Source of the DNA: Flavobacteriales bacterium
Lineage (GTDB): Bacteria; Bacteroidota; Bacteroidia; Flavobacteriales_E; Vicingaceae
Reading direction: 5' to 3'
NCBI GenBank assembly: GCA_003487525.1
Contig: DNDT01000148.1
Coordinates: 2,273-11,662, forward strand
DNA: 9,390 nt
Positions 1 through 6,729 of the stretch are shown piece after piece (position 1 is the stretch's first letter; each line of letters opens with the position of its first letter). The notes under the pieces were generated by a model. The model made no database searches and was not told where the DNA came from. It saw nothing but the letters and a program-made list of their open reading frames with translations. The translations under genes and the position numbers were made by a program.

Positions 1-1
1 T

Positions 2-529
2 GAGGCTGAATTGGTGGCTCAATACGTCGACCATATTCAGATTCCCGCGTTTTTATGCAGGCAAACGGAATTGCTTTTGGCCGCGGGAAAGACAGGCAAA
101 GGAGTGAACATAAAAAAAGGACAATTCCTGTCACCCGAAGCCATGAAATTTCCGATCGAGAAAGTGCTGTCGACGGGGAATAAAAATGTGTGGGTATGTG
201 AACGCGGGAATTCATTTGGTTACAGCGAACTGATTGTGGATGCCACCTGCATGACCAGATTGAGGCAACACGGTGTCCCTGTGATCATGGATTGCACACA
301 TTCGGTGCAAAAACCAAACCGGACCGAGGGAGTTACCGGAGGAGATCCAAGTCTGATTGAAACAATTGCTCTTTCGGCCATAGCAACGGGTGCAGACGGT
401 TTTTTCATGGAAGTTCATCCCGATCCGAAATCAGCCAAAAGTGACCCCCACACCATGCTTCAGCTCGACAAGCTGGAAGGCATTCTAAAGAAAGCCATGA
501 AAATCAGAAAAGCCCTGGGATATGACTAA
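2..529 (+). CDS. kdsA: 3-deoxy-8-phosphooctulonate synthase, C-terminal part (5' end outside window)
   Basis: KdsA condenses phosphoenolpyruvate with arabinose 5-phosphate to give Kdo 8-phosphate, the first committed step of Kdo synthesis for lipopolysaccharide, in the cytoplasm. The frame is open from the first bases of the window, so the gene begins upstream; the TTG at 11 is not a real start. Family blocks visible in order are QIPAFLCRQTELL, GVNIKKGQFLSPE, the CERGNSFGY block, MDCTHSVQ with the conserved histidine, and FMEVHPDPKSAKSD with the conserved Glu, His and Asp near the metal or active site. About 175 of the usual 270-280 residues are present. The N-terminal residue that separates metal-dependent from metal-independent enzymes is outside the window. 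The stop codon overlaps the start of the next gene by eight bases (ATGACTAA), which suggests translational coupling. The family assignment is very secure. Confidence 0.95.
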   Translation, partial: EAELVAQYVDHIQIPAFLCRQTELLLAAGKTGKGVNIKKGQFLSPEAMKFPIEKVLSTGNKNVWVCERGNSFGYSELIVDATCMTRLRQHGVPVIMDCTHSVQKPNRTEGVTGGDPSLIETIALSAIATGADGFFMEVHPDPKSAKSDPHTMLQLDKLEGILKKAMKIRKALGYD

Positions 530-998
530 TTTTAAAGACATAAAGTTATTGGTTACAGATGTTGACGGTGTCATGACCGACGGCGGAATGTACTTTACAA
601 GCAATGGAGACGAAATGAAACGCTTTATTGCCAAAGATGGCGTGGCCATCAACATGTGCCGGGATCGGGGCATTGAGAGTGGTATTATTAGCCATGGTCA
701 TCATGCAGGGATTGTTGAAACGAGGGCTTCGGTTCTGGGAATAACACGGGTTTACGTCGGTAAGGAACCAAAAATAGACGTTTTGTCAAACTGGGTTGAC
801 GCGATGGGAATCAACATGAATCAGGTTGCCTACATCGGAGACGATTTAAACGACATCCCTGTTATGCAGGCAGTGGGAGTTTCTGCATGCCCTTCCGATG
901 GTTCAAAGGCGGTTAAGCGTATTGCAGATATCGTACTCGAAACAAATGGAGGTCATGGATGTATCCGGGAATTTGTCGAAGAATACCTGCTTAAGTAG
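522..998 (+). CDS. kdsC: KdsC-like HAD phosphatase (3-deoxy-D-manno-octulosonate 8-phosphate phosphatase)
   Basis: This 158-residue HAD enzyme is expected to dephosphorylate Kdo 8-phosphate to Kdo, directly after the KdsA step encoded just upstream. HAD motif I is DVDGVMTDG, with the nucleophile Asp13 and acid/base Asp15. Motif II is the serine of IISHG (Ser57). A candidate motif III lysine is Lys84, and motif IV is GDDLND with Asp107 and Asp108. The C-terminal GGHGCIREFVEEYLL segment is typical of the C0-type (capless, tetrameric) KdsC group. The start at 522 overlaps the kdsA stop, and the length suits the short KdsC form. Close relatives act on nonulosonate (Neu5Ac or KDN) 9-phosphates, so the substrate is inferred from the kdsA neighbour. 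No convincing terminator follows; GGGG/CCCC at 1013-1028 can form only a weak hairpin without a T tract. Confidence 0.88.
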   Translation: MTNFKDIKLLVTDVDGVMTDGGMYFTSNGDEMKRFIAKDGVAINMCRDRGIESGIISHGHHAGIVETRASVLGITRVYVGKEPKIDVLSNWVDAMGINMNQVAYIGDDLNDIPVMQAVGVSACPSDGSKAVKRIADIVLETNGGHGCIREFVEEYLLK

Positions 999-1189
999 TT
1001 TTTAATCCCTGTGGGGTTCGTTCGCCCCCTCCTCTCTCCAAATTCCTATTGTTTTATAATGTCCATAACCCTTTGTACTTAAAAGGATACAGGCACTTTC
1101 AACCATTTGTCAATAAAAATCCCCCAGGGTGGAAACAACCTTTTTTCACGGTGTGCGTCTATACTACAAATTACTTTATCAGTCAACCT

Positions 1190-1219
1190 TTTGTAAACCC
1201 TAAGATGAAAGTATTTCTG
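1190..1219 (+). promoter_or_regulatory. candidate Bacteroidota-type promoter for the 588-residue secreted protein
   Basis: A TTTG at 1190-1193 is followed after 18 bases by TATTTCTG at 1212-1219, which matches the Bacteroidota -7 consensus TAnnTTTG at all but one fixed position. This would place the transcript start near 1226 and leave a leader of roughly 50 bases. The rest of the 276-base gap from 999 to 1274 shows no convincing gene or RNA. The assignment is from consensus matching only. Confidence 0.35.
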
Positions 1220-1274
1220 ACCATGCTTAACGAGGACATGATTCACCGAGCATCTTATTAAAAATTATAAGGAA

Positions 1275-3041
1275 ATGAAAACTGTAAAAACCACCCTGTT
1301 ACTTGGATTATTCCTGCTACTTTCCGCTGCTATTCAGTCTCAGACAACATTTAAAATCGATTCCATTAACATTGACTCAGGAACTGTCTCACCCACCTAT
1401 TGCGTTAACAAGTACCAGACAAATTTTTATATTCCCATTTCACTCTCCGGTTACACCCAGGGAGATTCGGTGGAAGTGATAATAAATTACGGCGACGGAA
1501 TCACCGATATTAAAAATTTTGCCATTTACGGCAGCGGAACCAATTTCTGCTATGTATATTTCAGTCACAAGTACACCACCGTAGGGAATTACAAGGTTTT
1601 TGTAATGGCAGTGGCACCAGACCTTAAAACCGATACTTATCTTAGTAAGAACAGTGTCAACGTTGTAACTTGCGGTACGATTTCGGGGAATGTTTTTTTT
1701 GACGGAAACAACAATTGCGTTAAAGATGTTTCAGAACCAGATCTCAGATTTGCATGGATAAAGGTGAAAGACAAGTCGTCACCCCCCAATGTCTATTACG
1801 GGCATGCAGACATTCAGGGAAACTACAGTGTTGACGTACCAACGTCTAAAATGTACGACATCAGTATACATTCGGCCTATTACCCCAACTTTTGCCCCGT
1901 CGGAGGGTACAGCAATGTATGGGCTCCTGCCAATTCAAAGAATTTCGGAATGAGTTGCAATTCATCAATTTTCGATTTAACCGGAGGTGTTTCGGGAATA
2001 TTGCGACCCGGTTTTAATCGTTCCATATCTGTCAGGCCATACAATCTTTCCTGTATGCCGAAAAGTGGAAGGATTCGCATCATTTTATCTGATCCCAGGA
2101 TCAGTTATTCGTACACTCCGTCAAATCATTTACCACCTGTCGTAAGCGGAGACACACTTAGTTGGAACTTCAGTAATGTCTCATTCTACAGCAATCAACA
2201 CTGGTCCAACTTTCACGTGGTGTATGTCATGACAGATTCTTCAGCGACGGTAGGTGACACCATATGCATCGACATGATTGTGGAACCAATAGCCGGGGAT
2301 AACAATCCGGCGAACAATCTGAAAACCTTCTGCCTGCCAGTCAGAAATTCAATTGACCCCAATGATAAAACGGGTCTTCCGGTCGGACTGGGTCCGGATA
2401 AAATCATTGCCCGAGGCCAATCTCTTGATTACACCATCCGATTCCAGAATACCGGAAACGACACAGCCTATAAGGTGGTGATTCACGACAGTCTGCCCAA
2501 AGAACTCGACATCGAGTCCCTCGTGATTAACGGCGCAACACATCCGTTTAATTTCTACCTGATAGACGGACGCGTCCTCAAGTTTGAATTCCTCGATATA
2601 AACCTTCCAGACAGTACAACAAACGAAGAACTGAGCCATGGATCGATCAACTTTACCATTGGTCAGTTGCCCAATTTACCGTTCGGTACGGTAGTCGAAA
2701 ACACGGCGCACATATTCTTTGATTTTAATGAAGCCATAACCACCAACACCGAACATCACCGAATTGACCTGATTGGGGGAATTGTGCATCATGAACAAAT
2801 TGGCAGTTTGTCCGTTAACATCTACCCCAACCCGGGCAGCGATAAAATCTGGCTCGATATTGCATCCGGTAAGCCGGTAACCGTTACGATGTTCAACGTA
2901 CTTGGCAAAACTGTGTCCAGGAGCAATTTTGCTCACGGTAAACACTCAGTGGATGTTAGCACCTTACAGAATGGAGTGTACTTTGTTGAAGTAAAATCCG
3001 GGGACCAGCGTATTACACAAAAGCTGATTATCCGAAAATAA
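1275..3041 (+). CDS. secreted multidomain protein with T9SS type A sorting domain
   Basis: This 588-residue protein is predicted to be exported across the inner membrane by Sec and across the outer membrane by the type IX system. Residues 1-23 form a signal peptide (basic MKTVK, then a leucine-rich core, cleavage near IQSQ). Residues about 62-132 resemble a PKD-type beta-sandwich (NYGDG, then HKYTTVGNYKV). Residues 134-190 resemble an SdrD-B/Cna-B-like module (GTISGNVFFDGNNNC, later DIQGNYSVDVP). The segment at 235-355 is a beta-rich stretch I do not recognise. Residues 359-495 match the repeat-like domain common in Bacteroidota surface proteins (SIDPNDK, YTIRFQNTGNDTA, ENTAHIFFDFN). The sorting domain is at about 511-588 (VNIYPNPGSDKIWLDI, then NGVYFVEVKSGDQRITQKLI). 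No enzymatic motif is visible, so an adhesive or structural surface role is inferred. AAGGAA lies immediately before the ATG. A strong terminator follows. Confidence 0.9.
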   Translation: MKTVKTTLLLGLFLLLSAAIQSQTTFKIDSINIDSGTVSPTYCVNKYQTNFYIPISLSGYTQGDSVEVIINYGDGITDIKNFAIYGSGTNFCYVYFSHKYTTVGNYKVFVMAVAPDLKTDTYLSKNSVNVVTCGTISGNVFFDGNNNCVKDVSEPDLRFAWIKVKDKSSPPNVYYGHADIQGNYSVDVPTSKMYDISIHSAYYPNFCPVGGYSNVWAPANSKNFGMSCNSSIFDLTGGVSGILRPGFNRSISVRPYNLSCMPKSGRIRIILSDPRISYSYTPSNHLPPVVSGDTLSWNFSNVSFYSNQHWSNFHVVYVMTDSSATVGDTICIDMIVEPIAGDNNPANNLKTFCLPVRNSIDPNDKTGLPVGLGPDKIIARGQSLDYTIRFQNTGNDTAYKVVIHDSLPKELDIESLVINGATHPFNFYLIDGRVLKFEFLDINLPDSTTNEELSHGSINFTIGQLPNLPFGTVVENTAHIFFDFNEAITTNTEHHRIDLIGGIVHHEQIGSLSVNIYPNPGSDKIWLDIASGKPVTVTMFNVLGKTVSRSNFAHGKHSVDVSTLQNGVYFVEVKSGDQRITQKLIIRK

Positions 3042-3057
3042 ACGGGATATTCCAAAG

Positions 3058-3089
3058 AAAAAGGCTGCGAAAAATTCGCAGCCTTTTTT
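3058..3089 (+). terminator. strong rho-independent terminator, probably bidirectional
   Basis: GGCTGCGAA (3063-3071) pairs perfectly with TTCGCAGCC (3075-3083) around an AAA loop, followed by six T. The A run at 3058-3062 can extend the stem to 14 base pairs, and on the minus strand it supplies a T tract. It therefore ends the plus-strand gene (stop 3041) and can also stop transcripts from the convergent minus-strand gene ending at 3182. Confidence 0.93.
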
Positions 3090-3152
3090 ATTCAGTGCCC
3101 TACTCGTCACACCATCCTCCACAAGTGAAATAAGCATGGCTCTGTTAAAGGC

Positions 3153-3170
3153 GCATGTCTGGCGACATGC
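3153..3170 (-). terminator. hairpin just after the 360-residue gene, possible weak terminator
   Basis: GCATGTC (3153-3159) and GACATGC (3164-3170) form a 7-bp stem with a TGGC loop, 12 bases beyond the stop codon of the minus-strand gene. Read on the minus strand it is followed by GCCTTTAA, a poor T tract, so it may act as a 3' stabilising hairpin or a weak terminator ahead of the strong one at 3058-3089. Confidence 0.35.
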
Positions 3171-3181
3171 TGAAACCTGAT

Positions 3182-4264
3182 CTAAACCCTATCGTTTATT
3201 ACAACCGTTTTTGTTTCCGACCGGCCGTTGTGTTTGAAATTGATTAAATACATTCCGGAAGAGAGATTGAGTCGTTGATTAATGTGATATTCTCCGGCAT
3301 CCTGTTCCGTCTCGACAATTCGTTCAACTTTGACACCATTCGTATTGTAAACAGAAATCTCGACGAAAGAGGGATTGAACAGTTCATATCGTATATTGAT
3401 CTCTCCATTGCTGGGGTTTGGATACAATTGAAGGGTGGAAATGTCATTTTTGGCCTCGTTTATCCCGACAGTTGCCAAATGAGCATTGTCAATAAAGTAT
3501 CCTTCAAATTCATCCGGATTTCCGCTGAATCCTTTTTTATGCATGAGACTTACAATCGGAAACGCCATTCCTTCAACGTACCATTCATAATAAGTCACAT
3601 CGTGTAACTTAAAATCTATGAAAGCGGCGTTTTCGGCATAAACCCGTCTTCGAACGACACGCGTGACGTCATCGATGATTTTTCCGTTAATGGAAATGGT
3701 TCCGATGTCGGTTGCTTCGTACGTGTTGGATCCGTTTGACCAATAAACAGAGCCATTGCGCTCGGGTACGTAATAAGCCCCACTCCAATTATCGTGTGAA
3801 TTAAGTCCTACTGCGAGCGGGAATACCACCTGTATCTCGGGATTGTTAAAAATATTCACGTATGTATTGTTTGTTGTTTCATCGATATCAACCCGCCCGT
3901 ACTTCACAAAGCTATTGCTGGTACTCTGAATGAAATGATAGTTCTTGTTGAGGGCACCCAGGTAATCCGTTGAAAAAAAGTCATTTGTGATGACCAGATC
4001 GGCGCTCGGAAAATTACTTGCATCGGGGTGCGCTGAGGCATCTTTAACTTCTACCACAAAGGCACTTTCGTCCGGTGTGTTTTGAAAAAGCCAGTCGATT
4101 CCATTTCCCGGACTCAGGCCAGGTTCAAAGTTTGACTCGTTAAAAAAATAGTGATAATACGTATACGAATCACCGGGTTTTAACATAGCGTTTTCATTGC
4201 TCCCGGCAGTTGCAAATAATCCGGAGAGACTTAAGCATGTCAGCAAGAGGATTTTTGTTTTCAT
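3182..4264 (-). CDS. secreted protein of unknown function with T9SS type A sorting domain
   Basis: This 360-residue protein has an N-terminal signal peptide (MKTKILLLTCLSLSGLFATA, cleavage probably after residue 20). The cysteine at position 10 does not sit in a normal lipobox, so a lipoprotein is unlikely. The middle part, residues about 25-265, is rich in aromatic, Asn and Ser residues (for example GDSYTYYHYFFNE) and looks all-beta; I recognise no catalytic motif or named family. Residues about 278-356 are a clear T9SS sorting domain: LQLYPNPSNGEINI, then VEISVYNTNGVKV, then SSGMYLINFKHNGRSETKTVVI. Export to the cell surface or medium by the Por system is therefore inferred. It converges on the other sorting-domain protein and shares the terminator region with it, and is divergent from the beta-barrel gene at 4539. 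Confidence 0.88.
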   Translation of the reverse strand: MKTKILLLTCLSLSGLFATAGSNENAMLKPGDSYTYYHYFFNESNFEPGLSPGNGIDWLFQNTPDESAFVVEVKDASAHPDASNFPSADLVITNDFFSTDYLGALNKNYHFIQSTSNSFVKYGRVDIDETTNNTYVNIFNNPEIQVVFPLAVGLNSHDNWSGAYYVPERNGSVYWSNGSNTYEATDIGTISINGKIIDDVTRVVRRRVYAENAAFIDFKLHDVTYYEWYVEGMAFPIVSLMHKKGFSGNPDEFEGYFIDNAHLATVGINEAKNDISTLQLYPNPSNGEINIRYELFNPSFVEISVYNTNGVKVERIVETEQDAGEYHINQRLNLSSGMYLINFKHNGRSETKTVVINDRV

Positions 4265-4381
4265 GATATCAGATTGTTGGTTTCTGAACTAAAATTAGGC
4301 CCGTATTTCTCAGTTTCTCATGCAAATATGACAAACGGTATTATCTGGTGACCAGTGACTTAGATTAGAAAACCGAGCCTT

Positions 4382-4409
4382 ATGAACGGTCGTAATTACG
4401 GATGAACGG
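4382..4409. promoter_or_regulatory. operator-like arrangement: direct repeat flanking a palindrome
   Basis: ATGAACGG occurs at 4382-4389 and again at 4402-4409, exactly 20 bases apart. The perfect 10-base palindrome CGTAATTACG lies between them at 4391-4400, with one base on each side. A further GAACGG is at 4445-4450. The site sits in the 274-base gap between two divergently transcribed envelope genes. That makes a regulator-binding site plausible, though no protein is known to bind it from this sequence. Confidence 0.35.
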
Positions 4410-4465
4410 AGTACCTAAAATCTCAACTACACAATTGATTAACCGAACGGATCCAAGTAGCATAT

Positions 4466-4514
4466 ATTAATTATTAATCGCTGTATTTTTTAAGCAATTC
4501 TTTGACTAACTTGC
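4466..4514 (+). promoter_or_regulatory. AT-rich symmetric element and weak -7 box before the beta-barrel gene
   Basis: ATTAAT-T-ATTAAT at 4466-4478 is a 13-base symmetric AT-rich element. TAACTTGC at 4507-4514 resembles a TAnnTTTG -7 box with one base missing; if used, transcription would begin near 4520 and leave a very short leader before the ATG at 4539. No good -33 TTTG lies at the right distance, so the call is weak. Confidence 0.22.
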
Positions 4515-4538
4515 CCGAAAATGCATATTCATTTTACT

Positions 4539-5285
4539 ATGAAACGATTAATAGTCATTCTATTTCTTTCGCTGGCTAGTTTTCAATCTCAGTCGCAGAT
4601 ATTAATTACCCTGTTATTGGGTGACAAGTTAAATTCGGATGGTTTGGAATTCGGACTGGAAGGAGGTGTTAACTGGGCCATGATTTCGGCTATGGAAGGA
4701 AATGATTATTCAAGGTTGTGGAATCTGGGTTTTTATTTTGACATCCGCATGAAAAATCAATGGTCAATTTACACCGGTGTGCTTGTAAAATCCGAATTGG
4801 GGGTGGATGGACTTACCTACAATGATTTGAAATTTCTCGGAGCTACCATTTACCCTGACATAGACGATCCTTCAATAGATGCTGAAGGTGAATACAGTCA
4901 GACTCTAAAATACTTTTTAGTCCCCATCCTCGCAAAATACAAGTTTAAAAATCACATATATGCGGAATTAGGTCCTCAACTGGGACTAATGTACAATTCG
5001 TGGGTCCAGTTCAATTCGGATCTCGAAGGAAGGAAAGTCGCGATCAGAGAATACAATACCGAAAAAATAAACAGACTGGATGCAGGACTGATGGCGGGAG
5101 TAGGTTACAAGCTTTTCAGAGGCACCGGCTGGACCTTTGGCGCCAAGTATTACTATGGATTGACCGACGTTTACAAAGATCGGCCCGGAACCACAAACAG
5201 TTCGTTTTTTGTAAAAGTCAACATACCGGTAGGGGTTGGAAAAAAAGCGAAGAAAGGGAAAGATGAGGTACAGGGTCAGCCTTAA
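4539..5285 (+). CDS. PorT-like outer-membrane beta-barrel protein
   Basis: The predicted product from the ATG at 4539 has 248 residues. That start is preferred over the one at 4521 because it places a basic MKR directly before the hydrophobic signal core (LIVILFLSLASF, cleavage near SQSQ). The mature part alternates beta strands in the style of Bacteroidota small beta-barrel (PorT/OMP_b-brl) proteins: FGLEGGVNWA, LGFYFDIRMKNQWSIYTGV, YFLVPILAKYKF, YAELGPQLGLMY, LDAGLMAGVGYK and FGAKYYYGLTDVY. It probably sits in the outer membrane with about eight strands; its ligand or partner is unknown. The last strand (SSFFVKVNIPVGV) is followed by a charged tail, KKAKKGKDEVQGQP, instead of ending in the usual terminal aromatic residue. 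The gene ends 23 bases before the convergent O-acyltransferase gene, with no clear terminator between them. Confidence 0.8.
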   Translation: MKRLIVILFLSLASFQSQSQILITLLLGDKLNSDGLEFGLEGGVNWAMISAMEGNDYSRLWNLGFYFDIRMKNQWSIYTGVLVKSELGVDGLTYNDLKFLGATIYPDIDDPSIDAEGEYSQTLKYFLVPILAKYKFKNHIYAELGPQLGLMYNSWVQFNSDLEGRKVAIREYNTEKINRLDAGLMAGVGYKLFRGTGWTFGAKYYYGLTDVYKDRPGTTNSSFFVKVNIPVGVGKKAKKGKDEVQGQP

Positions 5286-5308
5286 TTCACCTCATAATAG
5301 CTCAGATA

Positions 5309-6727
5309 TCAGAACTTAAAATAGATAAAGGGATTGTAACCCGATACCGTCAGTTCACTTACACACAGGATAAAAATCAGAATAAGGGTAAGACTTTTGA
5401 AAATAGTCGTGCCTGGACCGAGTGAAGGCTGATACAATCCATTTGTAGCCGTTTCAACCTTTTTCCTCATTCCCATAAAGGCAAAAAGGGCAGCCAAAAT
5501 CAGAATCGCGTAAAATCTGTTGGAAGGTTCGAGTGGTGTGGTGTCCAACTGCCAACTGAACATCCTGGAATAAATCAACTTAAAGTCTGCCGCGTTTTCG
5601 AACCGGAACAGCACCCATCCGATCAGGGTTAAAAAATACGTTATCAAAACCTGAACAACGGAATGTAACTTAGAAGTGAGCCTAATTAAGAACAATCGAT
5701 CGAGAATCAGAATGCTGCCGTGAAAAATACCCCAGAGCATGAAGTTCCACGATGCTCCGTGCCAGATGCCGGATATAAAAAAAACGGTCCAGAGGTTAAT
5801 GTAGGTGCGCTTAACCGAACTCCTGTTTCCGCCCAGGGGAATATACAGGTAGTCCTTCATCCAGGTGCCAAGCGTCATGTGCCATCTTCTCCAGAACTCG
5901 GTAATGTTTTTTGAAATGTACGGGTAGTTGAAATTCTCGGGAAAGGTAAATCCGATCATTTTACCAAGTCCGATGGCCATGTCCGAATAACCCGAAAAAT
6001 CAAAGTAAATCTGGAAAGAATAAGCCAACATACCGATCCAGACCGAGATTGTGCCCAGGTCTGAAATGTTCGATTCGGCAAACATGTTGTCTACTTGCTC
6101 GGCCAGAACGTTTGCTATCAGTACTTTTTTTGCCAAACCAATTACAAATCGGAAGATTCCGTTGAAACGCTCCCGGGCATTTTCGGACGCAAACCGGTCG
6201 GTAATCTGGTCGGCTACATCCTTGTACCTGACAATGGGACCCGCAATCAACTGCGGAAAGAGGGATACAAAAAGCAGGTAGTTGATAAAACTCTGTCTCG
6301 GTCTGCACGTTCCGCGGTATACATCCACCAGGTAGCTTATTTTTTGGAAGGTAAAGAAGGAGATGCCGATTGGCAGCGCAACACTTGTCCATGAAACTTC
6401 TTCAATCCCAAACTGCATGAGCATGAAATTGACATTTTCAATAAAAAAATTCAGGTACTTGAAGGTTGCAAGAAGTGCAACATTAAGCGTTACCCCTATG
6501 CTGATCAACAACTTGCTTCTGTAGTTGTTAACCATTCCCTTCGCCAGGTAAAAATCAACCAGGGAACTCCCGATCAATATCAATACAAACCTCGGTGCAC
6601 CCCAGGCATAAAAAACCAGGCTGAAGAACAAGACCAGGCTGTTCTTTGCTTTTTTCGGAACGAGCATGTATGAGATCAGGCACAGCGGCAGAAACCAGAA
6701 AATAAATATGTGCGAGCTAAATACCAT
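5309..6727 (-). CDS. AlgI-like membrane-bound O-acyltransferase (MBOAT)
   Basis: This 472-residue polytopic inner-membrane protein belongs to the AlgI/DltB branch of the MBOAT family, which moves an acyl group, usually acetyl, across the membrane for transfer to an exported glycan. Family blocks in order are LPIGISFFTFQKISYLVDVYRG (118-139), FPQLIAGPIVRY (157-168), YFDFSGYSDMAIG (241-253), FWRRWHMTLGTWMKDYLYIPLGGNR (278-302, with His283) and SGIWHGASWNFMLWGIFHG (319-337), where His323 corresponds to the catalytic histidine of the family. The length equals that of typical AlgI proteins. The start lies two bases after the stop of the AlgX/AlgJ-like gene, so the two are co-translated or coupled. 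The glycan substrate cannot be told: no polymerase or glycosyltransferase gene lies in the window. Family confidence is very high, substrate unknown. Confidence 0.94.
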   Translation of the reverse strand: MVFSSHIFIFWFLPLCLISYMLVPKKAKNSLVLFFSLVFYAWGAPRFVLILIGSSLVDFYLAKGMVNNYRSKLLISIGVTLNVALLATFKYLNFFIENVNFMLMQFGIEEVSWTSVALPIGISFFTFQKISYLVDVYRGTCRPRQSFINYLLFVSLFPQLIAGPIVRYKDVADQITDRFASENARERFNGIFRFVIGLAKKVLIANVLAEQVDNMFAESNISDLGTISVWIGMLAYSFQIYFDFSGYSDMAIGLGKMIGFTFPENFNYPYISKNITEFWRRWHMTLGTWMKDYLYIPLGGNRSSVKRTYINLWTVFFISGIWHGASWNFMLWGIFHGSILILDRLFLIRLTSKLHSVVQVLITYFLTLIGWVLFRFENAADFKLIYSRMFSWQLDTTPLEPSNRFYAILILAALFAFMGMRKKVETATNGLYQPSLGPGTTIFKSLTLILIFILCVSELTVSGYNPFIYFKF

Positions 6728-6729
6728 GC

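Noticed and set aside
1011..1040. tRNA 3'-end-like stretch (GGGG TTCGTTCG CCCC, then seven bases, one base and CCA)
   Set aside because: The loop is eight bases, the required G53-C61 pair and A58 are missing, and no matching 5' acceptor strand exists at the right distance in the end of kdsC. It is not a tRNA, and a tRNA-fragment attachment site is not supported.
1125..1147. Possible terminator (GG...CC followed by TTTTTT) in the gap after kdsC
   Set aside because: The stem is only three or four pairs with mismatches, too weak to call.
1049..1261. 70-codon plus-strand open frame starting at TTG
   Set aside because: Weak start, biased composition and no recognisable motif; the candidate promoter of the next gene lies inside it.
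3275..3607. 110-codon plus-strand open frame inside the 360-residue secreted protein gene
   Set aside because: Antisense shadow of a gene with a clear signal peptide and sorting domain.
6000..6394. Open frames on both strands within the MBOAT gene
   Set aside because: They overlap the conserved MBOAT coding sequence and have no independent motif.
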